Shown here one piece after another: positions 52,868 to 61,573 of a stretch of DNA of 64,000 nucleotides (its first letter is position 1; each line of letters opens with the position of its first letter). Origin of the DNA: Natrinema salaciae (lineage in GTDB: Archaea > Halobacteriota > Halobacteria > Halobacteriales > Natrialbaceae). The position numbers and the translations under genes are program-made. Location: contig NZ_FOFD01000006.1 in the NCBI RefSeq assembly GCF_900110865.1, forward strand, positions 124,001-188,000, read 5' to 3'. The notes under the pieces were generated by a model. The model was not told where the DNA came from and ran no database searches. It saw only the letters and a program-made list of their open reading frames with translations.

Positions 52868-52927
52868 AAATATGCATTAAAAATCCTCTCAAATAGATAT
52901 TTGTAACTCCTCTACGAACCGCCTCGT

Positions 52928-53692
52928 GTGTTCCCCGATACCACCCCACACCTCGATGATCGGCCTGTTCTGCGCCGGACGCTGGCACCGATCGGCGTCT
53001 TCGTCGCGATCGTCGTCGCGGGAATTGCGGGCTTTGCGGCGCTCGGGAACGTCGGCCTCGTGGAGGCGGCGTTCTGGCTGGTCGATCTCACGAGCGTCGA
53101 TCTCCACTTTCAGGAGCACGCCGGTCCCGAGCGGGCGACCAAGGCCTACGCTATTCTGGTGACGGCCGGGCTCGTTCTGTCGGGACTGTGGATCGGTGAG
53201 ACGGTCGTCACCGAGGTGTTCGGGGGGCGGATTCCGACGGCGGTCTCACGAGCAACAATGCAACGACAAATCGACACCACTGACGGGCACGTCATCGTTT
53301 GCGGCTACGGAATGTTCGGACGAACGGTCGCCAACCGGCTCGCGGAGGCGGGTCGGACGGTCGTCGTCGTCGAAATAAACGGCGATAACGCAACGCGCGC
53401 TCGAGAGGACGGGCACCTGCTCGTCGAGGGCGACGCCAGACGGGAGCAGGTGTTGCGGACCGCCGGGGTCGACCGGGCGACGAAACTCGTCGCCGCGATC
53501 GACGACTCGAACGTCAACATCCAGATCGCGATCGTCAGCGGGACGGCCGCGTCGACGACCGAAATTCTCGTTCGGGTCGGCGACGAGATGTACGAATCGG
53601 TCGCGAAGGAGGCCGGCGCCGACGAGGTCGTCATTCCCGAAGTCGTCAGCGGCGAACGCGTCACCCGGCTGCTCGAGCGGCCGGCGGACTGA
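52928..53692 (+). CDS. RCK/TrkA-N protein with a two-helix channel-like module lacking the selectivity filter
   Basis: This 254-residue protein starts at a GTG (52928). It has two membrane helices (about 21-40 and 73-98), with a linker where a K+ channel would carry the pore loop and TVGYGD. Here the corresponding segment is LTSVDLHFQEHAGPE (54-68), so the filter is missing. A Rossmann RCK domain follows (VIVCGYGMFGRTVANRLAEAG, GYGMFG at 126-131), then the second strand set (LVEGDARREQVLRTAGVDRATKLVAAIDD). It may be a regulator of another channel or a degenerate channel. AT-rich sequence lies upstream. Confidence 0.82.
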   Translation: MFPDTTPHLDDRPVLRRTLAPIGVFVAIVVAGIAGFAALGNVGLVEAAFWLVDLTSVDLHFQEHAGPERATKAYAILVTAGLVLSGLWIGETVVTEVFGGRIPTAVSRATMQRQIDTTDGHVIVCGYGMFGRTVANRLAEAGRTVVVVEINGDNATRAREDGHLLVEGDARREQVLRTAGVDRATKLVAAIDDSNVNIQIAIVSGTAASTTEILVRVGDEMYESVAKEAGADEVVIPEVVSGERVTRLLERPAD

Positions 53693-53716
53693 CTCGACCC
53701 GACGACCGCGTGCCGT

Positions 53717-54004
53717 TCAGATTTCGTCGACGACGTTCGAGAAGTCGTTCGTGTCGACGATCTCCATGGTCTTGCCCTCGAGACCGTGTCGGTGGAGGGT
53801 CAGCGCCGACTTGAACGCCGCCTCGTTGTCCGCGGTCTCGAAGATGACGAGGAAGTCGTGCTCGCCGAGGGCGGCGTAGGAGTCGTGGAGATCCGCGCCG
53901 TGTTCCTCGAACTCCGTTCGGATGTCGCCCCAGATCGACGCGAGTTCCTGTGCGTTCTGGATGTCCTGATCGGCGAAGTCGACGAGCGTGGCGTAAGTGG
54001 GCAT
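53717..54004 (-). CDS. GYD-domain protein
   Basis: This 95-residue protein (start ATG at 54004, MPTYATLVDFADQDIQNAQE) has the compact alpha/beta pattern of the GYD family: TEFEEHGADLHDSYAALGEHDFLVIFETADNEAAFKSAL. The typical GYD triplet is read here as GEHD. The family is often a small dimeric domain of unknown function. It is convergent with the channel-like gene. Confidence 0.85.
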   Translation of the reverse strand: MPTYATLVDFADQDIQNAQELASIWGDIRTEFEEHGADLHDSYAALGEHDFLVIFETADNEAAFKSALTLHRHGLEGKTMEIVDTNDFSNVVDEI

Positions 54005-54142
54005 GTCGGAGCGGAGGGCCGATCCGCGGAAAACGGTTGGCGTGGCAAGCGACGGGACCGCGGCCGACGAGCCGAAACGCGGGGGAAACACGCCGATCCG
54101 TCCCCTCTAGGTATATGTGACTCACCTATTGAGTAGCAATTA

Positions 54143-54307
54143 ATGTCCGAGACACTCGGTCTCAAACTGATCGCGTTCGGCTTTCAGCTCACCGTTATCG
54201 GCGGCATCCTCGAGATTCCGATACCGTTCATCGTGGTCGGCGTACTGCTTTCGCTGCTCGGATTCCTCCGTGATCGACTCCGTCAACTGGAGACCACGAC
54301 GGCATAA
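54143..54307 (+). CDS. Small two-helix membrane protein, 54 residues
   Basis: Translation from the ATG at 54143 to the TAA at 54305 gives 54 residues. GLKLIAFGFQLTVIGGIL and EIPIPFIVVGVLLSLLGFL form two hydrophobic segments, and the C-terminus is basic (RDRLRQLETTTA). The upstream TATTGAGTAGCAATTA region is AT-rich and could hold the promoter. No family is recognised. The pattern resembles many short haloarchaeal membrane proteins. Confidence 0.7.
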   Translation: MSETLGLKLIAFGFQLTVIGGILEIPIPFIVVGVLLSLLGFLRDRLRQLETTTA

Positions 54308-54491
54308 CTCGATCGGAAACGACCCGGGCGGATTCGACGGATCGTCTCCGGAGCGAGACGCTGCGTCGGTCGATTCGTCCGCAGAAACGGCCCTCGTAGC
54401 GCGTGTGGCGCTGGTGTGTTCCGGGTAGCAAGAAGTACTCGGACGCGAGTAAGTGACCATCTTTTAGGCAGTGCTACTGTTAGTTCGTGCC

Positions 54492-56249
54492 ATGAGAAAC
54501 GCGAAAATCGTCTGTACGCTGGGGCCGGCCTCGAGCGATCGGGAGACGATCCGGGAGCTCGCAGACGCCGGAATGTCCGTCGCGCGGTTGAACGCGAGCC
54601 ACGGCACCCGCGAGGACCGCGCGGCGCTGATCGACCGGGTCCGAGCGATCGACGAGGAGCGAACGGCACCCGTCGCCGTCATGCTCGACACGAAGGGGCC
54701 GGAGATCCGGACCGCGCCGCTGCCCGACGGCGAGACGGTATCCCTCGAGACCGGCTCCGAGGTCCGGTTCGTCGAGGGTGAGGAGGCGACGCCGGAGACG
54801 GTCGGGCTCTCGGTATCGATCGACGCCGCCGAGCCGGGCGACCGCATCCTGCTCGACGACGGGCTGATCGAAACGACCGTCCTCGGCCACGAGGACGACG
54901 CGGTTCGGGCGCGAGTCGACACCGGCGGCGAACTGAGCGGTCGCAAGGGGGTCAACGTCCCCGGCGTCGAACTCGGGCTCGACGTCGTCACCGAGAAGGA
55001 CCGCCTCGACCTCGAACTGGCCGCGGAGAAGGGGGTCGATTTCGTCGCGGCGAGTTTCGTCCGGGACGCCGCGGACGTCTACGAAGTGAGCGAGGTGCTC
55101 GAGGAAGCGGGCGCGGACATCCCGATCGTCGCGAAGATCGAACGCGCCGGCGCGGTGGAGAACATGGACGAGATCATCGACGCCGCCTACGGCGTGATGG
55201 TCGCGCGCGGCGACCTCGGCGTGGAGTGTCCGATGGAGGACGTCCCGATGATTCAAAAGCGGATCATCCGCAACTGTCGCGATGCGGGTCGCCCGGTCAT
55301 CACGGCGACGGAGATGCTCGACTCGATGGTCCACGCCCGTCGACCGACGCGCGCGGAGGCCTCGGACGTCGCCAACGCGGTCCTCGACGGCACCGACGCG
55401 GTCATGCTATCGGCCGAGACCGCCGTCGGCGATCACCCCATCGAGGTCGTCGACGCGATGGACAGCATCGTCCGCGAGGTCGAAGGCTCGGCGGAGCACG
55501 CCGAGGTGCTCGAGCAGCGCGTCCCCGCCTCTGGTGAGGCGCGGACGGACGCGCTGGCCCGGTCGGCGCGGTTTCTGGCGCGGGACATCGGTGCGGATGC
55601 GGTCGTCGCGGCGACCGAATCCGGGTACACGGCGCTGAAGACGGCGAAGTACCGCCCCGGCGTGCCCGTCGTCGCCTCGACCCCGAGCCGGGCGGTTCGC
55701 CGCCAGCTTGCGCTGACGTGGGGTGTGACGCCGCTGTACGCCTCCGTGTCGGACCAGGGCGCGGACGCCGTCGTCGAGAAGGCGGTTCAGGCGGCCCTGA
55801 ACGCCGGCGTCGCCGAGAGCGGGGACACCGTCGTCGTCCTCTGTGGCATGATGACCGATCTCGAGGGGGCGAACACGACGAATATGCTGAAGGTCCACGT
55901 CGCGGCCGACGCGCTGACGACGGGTCAGGTCGTCGTCGAGGGCCGGGCGACCGGTCCCGTCGTCCACGTTCCGGACGGCAACCTCTCGGACGTGCCCGAC
56001 GGAGCCGTCGTCGCCTTGCCCGCCGACTTCGACGAGGAGTTCGCCGGCGACACGACTCGGATCGGCGGCATCGTCAACGCCGAACGCGGGATGACCGGCT
56101 ATCCGGCGATGGTCGCGCGCGAACTGGGCGTTCCGATGATCAGCGATGCGGACATCTCGGGCCTCGTCGAGGGGGACATCGTTACCATCGACGCCGAACG
56201 CGGCGTCGTCTACGGCGGCGATATCGGGGACCGGACCGACCGGCTCTGA
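54492..56249 (+). CDS. pyk: Pyruvate kinase
   Basis: This 585-residue glycolytic enzyme makes pyruvate and ATP from phosphoenolpyruvate and ADP. The start at 54492 (MRNAKIVCTLGPASSDRE) begins at the usual N-terminus. Features include MSVARLNASHGTREDR, VMLDTKGPEIRTAPL, the barrel active site VAKIERAGAVENMDEIIDAAYGVMVARGDLGVECPMEDVPMIQKRI and VITATEMLDSM. The extra C-terminal ~110 residues form a PEP-utilising/PPDK-like mobile domain (residues ~475-585, GRATGPVVHVPDG, GYPAMVARELGVPMI), as in many haloarchaeal and bacillar enzymes. Confidence 0.96.
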   Translation: MRNAKIVCTLGPASSDRETIRELADAGMSVARLNASHGTREDRAALIDRVRAIDEERTAPVAVMLDTKGPEIRTAPLPDGETVSLETGSEVRFVEGEEATPETVGLSVSIDAAEPGDRILLDDGLIETTVLGHEDDAVRARVDTGGELSGRKGVNVPGVELGLDVVTEKDRLDLELAAEKGVDFVAASFVRDAADVYEVSEVLEEAGADIPIVAKIERAGAVENMDEIIDAAYGVMVARGDLGVECPMEDVPMIQKRIIRNCRDAGRPVITATEMLDSMVHARRPTRAEASDVANAVLDGTDAVMLSAETAVGDHPIEVVDAMDSIVREVEGSAEHAEVLEQRVPASGEARTDALARSARFLARDIGADAVVAATESGYTALKTAKYRPGVPVVASTPSRAVRRQLALTWGVTPLYASVSDQGADAVVEKAVQAALNAGVAESGDTVVVLCGMMTDLEGANTTNMLKVHVAADALTTGQVVVEGRATGPVVHVPDGNLSDVPDGAVVALPADFDEEFAGDTTRIGGIVNAERGMTGYPAMVARELGVPMISDADISGLVEGDIVTIDAERGVVYGGDIGDRTDRL

Positions 56250-56313
56250 CCGGCCGCGAACGCGACGGCGATCGGACCGCGGGTTTTTGACGACGGACGC
56301 ATTACATGAGCGT

Positions 56314-56676
56314 ATGGCAGACGATCCGTCCGGGAACGACGACGCCACCGACGATCGATGGGGCGACCCGTCGGCGGAACCGGACGTCGGAACGGCGGCC
56401 GACTCGAACGAGGGGCCGGACATCGCCGATCGGACCGACCGACCGAGCGGCGACGGGCGTTCGGACGGCGACGAGCACGCTCGCATTCCGCTCGATCTCT
56501 CCGGCTCGAGCGACGAATCCGACGAGGACGCGGCCGCGGACGAGTACGGCCCCGAGGCCAGCTCGACGCCGATCGAGCCCGGCGATCCGGACCTCGAGAA
56601 CGCGCTGTTCGTGATCCTGGGTGCGCTCGCGATGGTGTTCGTGATCGCCAGACTCGTGATGATTCCGCTGGGATGA
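56314..56676 (+). CDS. Acidic protein with one C-terminal membrane helix (DUF7312-like)
   Basis: This 120-residue protein starts at the ATG at 56314. The first ~85 residues are very acidic and low complexity (GNDDATDDRWGDPSAEPD, SGSSDESDEDAAADEYG). It ends with a single transmembrane helix (NALFVILGALAMVFVIARLVMIPLG). It resembles haloarchaeal tail-anchored proteins called DUF7312 (memory-based). The function is unknown. It sits between pyk and nfeD on the same strand. Confidence 0.7.
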   Translation: MADDPSGNDDATDDRWGDPSAEPDVGTAADSNEGPDIADRTDRPSGDGRSDGDEHARIPLDLSGSSDESDEDAAADEYGPEASSTPIEPGDPDLENALFVILGALAMVFVIARLVMIPLG

Positions 56677-56779
56677 GCCACCCCGACGACCGACGGTATC
56701 GCGAGGAATCGATCGGCTCGATAAAACCACTCCACCACCGCGGTAAACATTTAATCGGGCTGAGACCCAACCATCACAT

Positions 56780-57385
56780 ATGGTCGAATCCCTCGTGGGG
56801 AACGTGCCGCTTTTGCTGTTAGTCGTGGGACTCGTGTTGATGGTTCTCGAAGCGATCTCACCCGGGGCCCACCTCATCGTCATCGGGATCGCACTGGTCG
56901 GTGCGGGTCTCGTCGGCGTCCTGTTTCCGCCCGCGGCGGGCCCCTTCGTGCTGGCTGCGCTGACGTTACTCATCGGACTCGCCGCCGCGTACGTCTACCA
57001 CGAGTTCGACTTCTACGGCGGGAAAGGGACGGCTCAGACGACAGATTCCGACTCGCTGTCCGGTGCGACGGGCTACGTCACCGAGACCGTCACGACCCGT
57101 AGCGGCGAGGTCAAACTCGACGAGGGCGGGTTCGCTCCCTACTACAGCGCGCGGACGACCGACGGAACGATTGAAGAGGGTGAAGAGATCATCGTCATCG
57201 ACCCCGGCGGCGGGAACGTGCTCACGGTCGAATCCCTCGGTGCGATCGGCGAGGACGAAATCGATCGCGCGCTCGCACGCGACGACGCGGCGTCCGATCG
57301 GACCGAGCGGGAAGCCGCCGACGGCACCGGTGACGGGTCGATCACCGGGACCGATCCCGAGACGGAAACCGAGACGTCGGGCTAG
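56780..57385 (+). CDS. NfeD-like membrane protein
   Basis: This 201-residue protein has four N-terminal helices (VPLLLLVVGLVLMVLEAISPGAHL, GIALVGAGLVGVLF, GPFVLAALTLLIGLAAAYV) and a C-terminal OB-like beta domain (LSGATGYVTETVTTRSGEVKLDEGGFAPYYSARTTDGTIEEGEEIIVID). An acidic Thr/Glu tail follows. NfeD proteins pair with SPFH/stomatin proteins, and the SPFH gene begins 70 bases downstream. The pair is likely to organise membrane proteases or domains. Confidence 0.9.
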   Translation: MVESLVGNVPLLLLVVGLVLMVLEAISPGAHLIVIGIALVGAGLVGVLFPPAAGPFVLAALTLLIGLAAAYVYHEFDFYGGKGTAQTTDSDSLSGATGYVTETVTTRSGEVKLDEGGFAPYYSARTTDGTIEEGEEIIVIDPGGGNVLTVESLGAIGEDEIDRALARDDAASDRTEREAADGTGDGSITGTDPETETETSG

Positions 57386-57455
57386 ACAGTGTCTCCCATA
57401 AAAGTGTTGGCGAAATAAGGGAACGCTTTTCTCCCCGCCGCCGTAAGGCCGAAAT

Positions 57456-58643
57456 ATGGTGCTCGAACTGTTCCCAATGCAAACCGTCGGTAGTGCCTTG
57501 CTGATCGTCGGTGCGCTCGCCCTCGTCGTCGTCATCGCCGCGCTGCTCAGCGCGATCGAGATCGTCGACGCCTACGAGAAACGCGCCCTGACCGTCTTCG
57601 GGGAGTACCGCAAACTCCTCGAGCCGGGGATCAACTTCGTCCCGCCGTTCGTTTCGAACACGTACGCGTTCGACATGCGAACCCAGACGCTGGACGTTCC
57701 CCGACAGGAAGCGATCACCCGCGACAACTCGCCGGTGACCGCCGACGCCGTCGTCTACATCAAGGTGATGGACGCCAAGAAGGCGTTCCTGCAGGTCGAC
57801 GACTACAAGCGGGCCGTCTCGAACCTCGCACAGACCACGCTACGTGCCGTCCTGGGTGACATGGAACTCGACGACACGTTGAACAAACGCCAGGAGATCA
57901 ACGCCCGCATCCGCACCGAACTCGACGAACCCACCGACGAGTGGGGAATTCGCGTCGAGAGCGTCGAGGTCCGCGAGGTCAACCCCTCGAAAGACGTCCA
58001 GCGCGCGATGGAGCAACAGACCTCCGCCGAGCGGAAACGCCGCGCCATGATCCTCGAGGCGCAGGGTGAACGCCGCAGCGCCGTCGAGAAGGCGGAAGGT
58101 GACAAGCAGAGCGAGATCATCCGCGCACAGGGTGAAAAGCAGAGCCAGATCCTGGAAGCGCAGGGTGACGCGATCTCGACCGTCCTGCGTGCGCGCTCCG
58201 CCGAGTCGATGGGCGAACGCGCCGTCATCGACAAGGGGATGGAGACGCTGGCCGACATCGGACAGGGCGAGTCGACGACGTTCGTCCTTCCGCAGGAGCT
58301 CTCCTCGCTGGTCGGTCGCTACGGCAAGCACCTCTCGGGCAGCGACGTCAAGGAGAACGGCCACGAACTCGAGAGCCGCGAGTTCGACGACGAGACGCGC
58401 GAACTGATCGGCCTCGACGACATCGCCGAGATCATCGGCGAGATCGATCAGGAGGCGGATATGGACGTCGAAGCGATGGAGCAGGAAGCGCAGGCTATCA
58501 AGGAAGGGAAGGACCCGGCGAACATCTCCGACCCGGACGAGGTCATCGAAGAGATGGATCAGGACTTCCAGGGCCAGACCGACGGCGGAACGGACGCCCC
58601 GGCCGACGAGCCGTCGACCGACGAGCCGTCGACCGACGACTGA
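57456..58643 (+). CDS. SPFH/Band-7 (stomatin/prohibitin-like) membrane protein
   Basis: This 395-residue protein has one N-terminal membrane helix (ALLIVGALALVVVIAALLS) and an SPFH domain (IVDAYEKRALTVFGEYRKLLEPGINFVPPFVSNTYAFDMRTQTLDVPRQEAITRDNSPVTADAVVYIKV). A long coiled-coil region follows, with repeated ILEAQGE/ SEIIRAQGE heptads (about residues 180-255). The C-terminus is acidic and ends in DEPST repeats. It is partner to the NfeD gene just upstream. It forms large oligomeric cages in the membrane. Confidence 0.93.
   Translation: MVLELFPMQTVGSALLIVGALALVVVIAALLSAIEIVDAYEKRALTVFGEYRKLLEPGINFVPPFVSNTYAFDMRTQTLDVPRQEAITRDNSPVTADAVVYIKVMDAKKAFLQVDDYKRAVSNLAQTTLRAVLGDMELDDTLNKRQEINARIRTELDEPTDEWGIRVESVEVREVNPSKDVQRAMEQQTSAERKRRAMILEAQGERRSAVEKAEGDKQSEIIRAQGEKQSQILEAQGDAISTVLRARSAESMGERAVIDKGMETLADIGQGESTTFVLPQELSSLVGRYGKHLSGSDVKENGHELESREFDDETRELIGLDDIAEIIGEIDQEADMDVEAMEQEAQAIKEGKDPANISDPDEVIEEMDQDFQGQTDGGTDAPADEPSTDEPSTDD
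58604..58639 (+). repeat. 15-base tandem repeat at the 3' end of the SPFH gene
   Basis: The unit CGACGAGCCGTCGAC occurs twice, with a partial third copy, and encodes the C-terminal DEPST DEPST DD tail. Likely slippage-prone. Confidence 0.7.
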
Positions 58644-58873
58644 CGACTGCCGACTGATGGACCGCAGGTAGCCGACGATCCGGTCGGACCGGCTCGACCT
58701 CGTTTTTCCGGTCGGCTGCGTCGTCGCCGTCGGTCGAAGGCGCTGGATACGCTGACTCGCCCGGTTTCCCGCCATCTACCGCCACGTATCGGATACCTAC
58801 CCGGTAATCTTCGATGAACAAAGTGGAGCGAAACCTGTTTTACGGGTCGCACCCTTGGATACGGTAGGTAGAA

Positions 58874-59491
58874 ATGACATCACCCGATGGGGTCGACGAC
58901 GAAAAGCGAGCGACCCTGCGCCGATTCGCCGCCCTCGGTGCCGCTTCCCCGCTGGTCGGACGCTCGGATTCAGCGGCGGCTGACACGGGTGAAAGCGACG
59001 CACGCGACGCGATCGCGGGCTATCTCTCGACGACCCCCGGCGCGCACTTCTCCAAGATCCGCGACGACCTGCAACTCGGGACCGGCGAGACCCAACATCA
59101 CCTGCGCCGGCTCGAGGAACTCGACGCCATCGAGCGCTATCGTGACGGCGATTACAAGCGGTTCGTCACGGCCGGCCGGTTCGACGAGTTCGAGAAACGA
59201 GCCCTCGGATACCTCCGGCGCGAGACGCCACGCGGCATGCTGATCGAACTCCTCCTGAATGCGGACGCCACCGCCGGCGATCTCGCGACCGCGCTCGACG
59301 TCTCCCCGCCGACGGTGAGCAAGTACGCCGGCGAACTCGAGGAGGCCGGACTGCTCTCCCGAGACGACGGCTACGCGGTCGAACGCCCGGAGACGGTGCT
59401 GGTCCTGGTCGTCCGCCACGCGGACTCGTTCGGCGACCGGGCGCGGACGCTCGCCCGCGACGCGGACCAATTCCTCGAGTACCAGGGCTAA
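58874..59491 (+). CDS. Winged-helix regulator (two helix-turn-helix halves)
   Basis: This 205-residue protein contains two winged-helix-like segments: ARDAIAGYLSTTPGAHFSKIRDDLQLGTGETQHHLRRLEELDAIERYRDG, and RGMLIELLLNADATAGDLATALDVSPPTVSKYAGELEEAGLLSRDD. The N-terminus (ATLRRFAALGAASPLVGRSDSAAADTGES) resembles a truncated signal or helix and may be a mis-set start. Its 3' end overlaps the antisense, frameshift-extended reading of the convergent HAD gene. Confidence 0.82.
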   Translation: MTSPDGVDDEKRATLRRFAALGAASPLVGRSDSAAADTGESDARDAIAGYLSTTPGAHFSKIRDDLQLGTGETQHHLRRLEELDAIERYRDGDYKRFVTAGRFDEFEKRALGYLRRETPRGMLIELLLNADATAGDLATALDVSPPTVSKYAGELEEAGLLSRDDGYAVERPETVLVLVVRHADSFGDRARTLARDADQFLEYQG

Positions 59492-59547
59492 CGGCTAACA
59501 GCTGCTTACCTGGCGAGCAAAACCGGTAAGAACTGATTACGACGCGG

Positions 59548-60218
59548 TTACGTGCGCTTCGGTTCTCCCGAATCGGCCGACTCGAGCAGCGACGGCAACT
59601 CGGACAGCGACTCGATTTCGGCGGTCGCTCGCGGTCGCGGTTGTGCGGGCGGCGGAGGAAGGCGGTCTCGAGGCCGGCTGCGCGGCCGGCCGTCACGTCC
59701 GTGACCGAATCGCCGACGTAGAGTCCACTCGTGACGCCGAGTTCGTCGAGCGCGTCCTCGATGTAGTAGGGGTCGGGCTTGCGCCGCTCGTACCCCTCGA
59801 ACGTCGGGTCTCGCCCGCGGACGACGTCGAAGTCGAGTTCGTAGTAGTCGGCGACGAACGCGGCAGTCTCGTGGCGGTTGTTCGTGACGAGTCCGATCGT
59901 CGTCCGCTCGCCGAGGTCACGAATCGCGTCGATATCGTCGTAGGTCCCGCGCTCGCCCGACCGAAGGCGATCGTGGGTCCTTCTCGAGGCGTCCGTCTCT
60001 TTGCGCTCCCAGAACCGCGCGGGATCGATGCCGAGGTCCCGGCAGTGTTCCCTGATCCGTTCGCGGTCGTGCGTCCTGAACTCGCGACGCTGCGACGGCG
60101 AGGGGGCCGCTCCCAGGTCGGCGAGGGCGGCGTCGGCGGCGTCGGCGTACACCTGCGGATCGGTCCGGGGACCCTCGAGGACGACTCCGTCCATATCGAA
60201 CAGCACTGGCGGCGTCAT
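59548..60218 (-). CDS. HAD-family phosphatase with a frameshift near its 3' end
   Basis: This HAD hydrolase starts at the ATG at 60218 (MTPPVLFDMDGVVLEGPRTD) with the nucleophile pair Asp8/Asp10. VTNNRHETAAFV, then RKPDPYYIEDALDELG and YVGDSVTDVTAGRAAG, are intact, so the active core is present and the enzyme type is phosphoglycolate-phosphatase-like. After FLRRPHNRDRER (near 59630) the reading frame becomes Arg-rich and continues to 59166. One base shifted, the frame gives an acidic ending TAEIESLSELPSLLESADSG and a stop at 59548-59550. A single-base indel at about 59620-59645 is the simplest explanation. Confidence 0.85.
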
Positions 60219-60332
60219 TCGTCGGGAGTAGGGACGGACGGGTAAAGAGGATTCGTCGCGCCCGTCGCTCGTCGGCCGTGCGTGACGATCGGTAAAACGG
60301 CGAGACGCAACGGCGCTGTCGACGCGCTGGTA

Positions 60333-60566
60333 CTAGACGTCCACTTTCCAGGTGGTACTCGAGGAGTAACCCCATTTTTCGATGTCGATGTCGTAGTCGC
60401 CCTCCTGAAGCGCGGTGATGTTCGAGCCGACCTCTTTGGCCGTCATGCCGAGCTCTTTGCCGATGAGCCGGGATTTGAAGTACGTCTTCGTCGCCGCGTT
60501 GTTCCGGAGGTACTCCAGAATCCGCTGTTGTTTGCTCGTGAGGTCGGGGGCCATTGCAGTGCTCAT
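60333..60566 (-). CDS. Helix-turn-helix protein (DUF7123-like)
   Basis: This 77-residue protein (start ATG at 60566, or 60554) has an HTH-like fold: DLTSKQQRILEYLRNNAATKTYFKSRLIGKELGMTAKEVGSNITALQEGDYDIDIEKWGYSSSTTWKV. It resembles the conserved haloarchaeal DUF7123 family, thought to bind DNA. Its upstream region carries a direct repeat (60601 and 60681) that may be its operator. Confidence 0.85.
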   Translation of the reverse strand: MSTAMAPDLTSKQQRILEYLRNNAATKTYFKSRLIGKELGMTAKEVGSNITALQEGDYDIDIEKWGYSSSTTWKVDV

Positions 60567-60600
60567 ACACGACCGGATGACAGGAACGCCCTTAGGGGGT

Positions 60601-60697
60601 TTGGTACGCGCGGTTAACCCGCCGCCTTCCGCCGATTTCGTCTGCGGGTAATCGATGAATAATCGGCTGGAAACGTTTCGTTGGTACGTCCGGTTAA
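60601..60697. repeat. Two direct repeats TTGGTACGnnCGGTTAA, 80 bases apart
   Basis: Copies at 60601-60617 and 60681-60697 match at 15 of 17 positions. Both lie in the 240-base gap upstream of the DUF7123-like gene (start 60566), and may be operator half-sites or targets of that regulator. Unproven. Confidence 0.6.
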
Positions 60698-60806
60698 TAC
60701 ATCCTCCGTTTGGACTGTCGTTTGTTCGTGATGGTTTCCGGCCGACGGGCCAGGCCGCGGACTCGAGCGGAGCCGATCGGGGTCGGTCGATCGGCGCGAC
60801 TACCAG

Positions 60807-61331
60807 CTACGCGTCGACGTCGTAATACGCTGTTACGAACGGGCCGAACGAACAGGCAACCGCCTCGCCGAGCGCTCGCGTTCGATCCGTCAACCCGTCC
60901 GTGAGCACGCCCGCAGCGCCCTCGGCTTCGGCGATATTCTCGGTCCCCAGCAGGTCGTCCATTACCGGGCCGAGTTCCGCCCCGTCCGCGACGCGCTCGG
61001 CGACGCGGTCGGGGAGCCGAATCGTCGGTCCGCTCCCTCGTTCCGTCCGCTCGCCGTCCGTGACCGCGCCCCACATGATCAAGGACAGTCCCGGGGACTG
61101 GTCGAGTCGCGCGACGCCGCCCTCGAGGCCGACGCCGTAGTCGGCGTCGGTCGCCGCGAGCGCTCGCTCGGCGCGGTTCTTCGCACCGGTGACGGTCTCC
61201 CCGACCGACCGCGGCTGTTCGCTCACGCCGGACTCGACGTCGACGGCGGTCACCGTCGGCTCGTATCGCTCGAGCGTTCGCTCGACGGCGTCGATCTTCA
61301 CCGGATTCGTGCTGCCGATTGCGAGTTTCAT
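60807..61331 (-). CDS. NTPase (YjjX/DUF84-type inosine/xanthosine triphosphatase)
   Basis: This 174-residue enzyme starts at the ATG at 61331 (MKLAIGSTNPVKIDAVERTL). SVGETVTGAKNRAERALAATDADYGVGLEGGVAR and GSGPTIRLPDRVAERVADG fit the DUF84/YjjX group, which hydrolyses non-canonical purine nucleoside triphosphates (ITP, XTP). The ~165-180-residue length and the GSTNPVK start are diagnostic. It is a housecleaning enzyme of the cytosol. It is divergent from TFB. Confidence 0.9.
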   Translation of the reverse strand: MKLAIGSTNPVKIDAVERTLERYEPTVTAVDVESGVSEQPRSVGETVTGAKNRAERALAATDADYGVGLEGGVARLDQSPGLSLIMWGAVTDGERTERGSGPTIRLPDRVAERVADGAELGPVMDDLLGTENIAEAEGAAGVLTDGLTDRTRALGEAVACSFGPFVTAYYDVDA

Positions 61332-61480
61332 ACCGGGCGTTCGAACGGGCCGCAGTTGGAGCCTCCGTTTCGGCCGCGTCCCGGCCGGCGCTCGACGCCT
61401 TCTCCTCAGCTTCAATGTTTCTATCTATCATGCTCTTTCTCCCGAATTACCCGTTTTCGCGGGATGTAGGACCGAGATTC

Positions 61481-61493
61481 CGAAACCCTTATG
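61481..61493 (+). promoter_or_regulatory. BRE/TATA promoter for tfb
   Basis: CGAAACCCTTATG is the classic haloarchaeal purine-rich BRE plus TATA arrangement. It is about 80 bases before the ATG at 61574, so this promoter would give a leader of about 50 bases. Confidence 0.6.
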
Positions 61494-61573
61494 CCTCGAG
61501 TCTCTGAACGTGGGAGGTAACGGATCCGTCCGGGCTTTTGCGATCGGTTCGGCCGGGCAGCAATCGCCATCGT

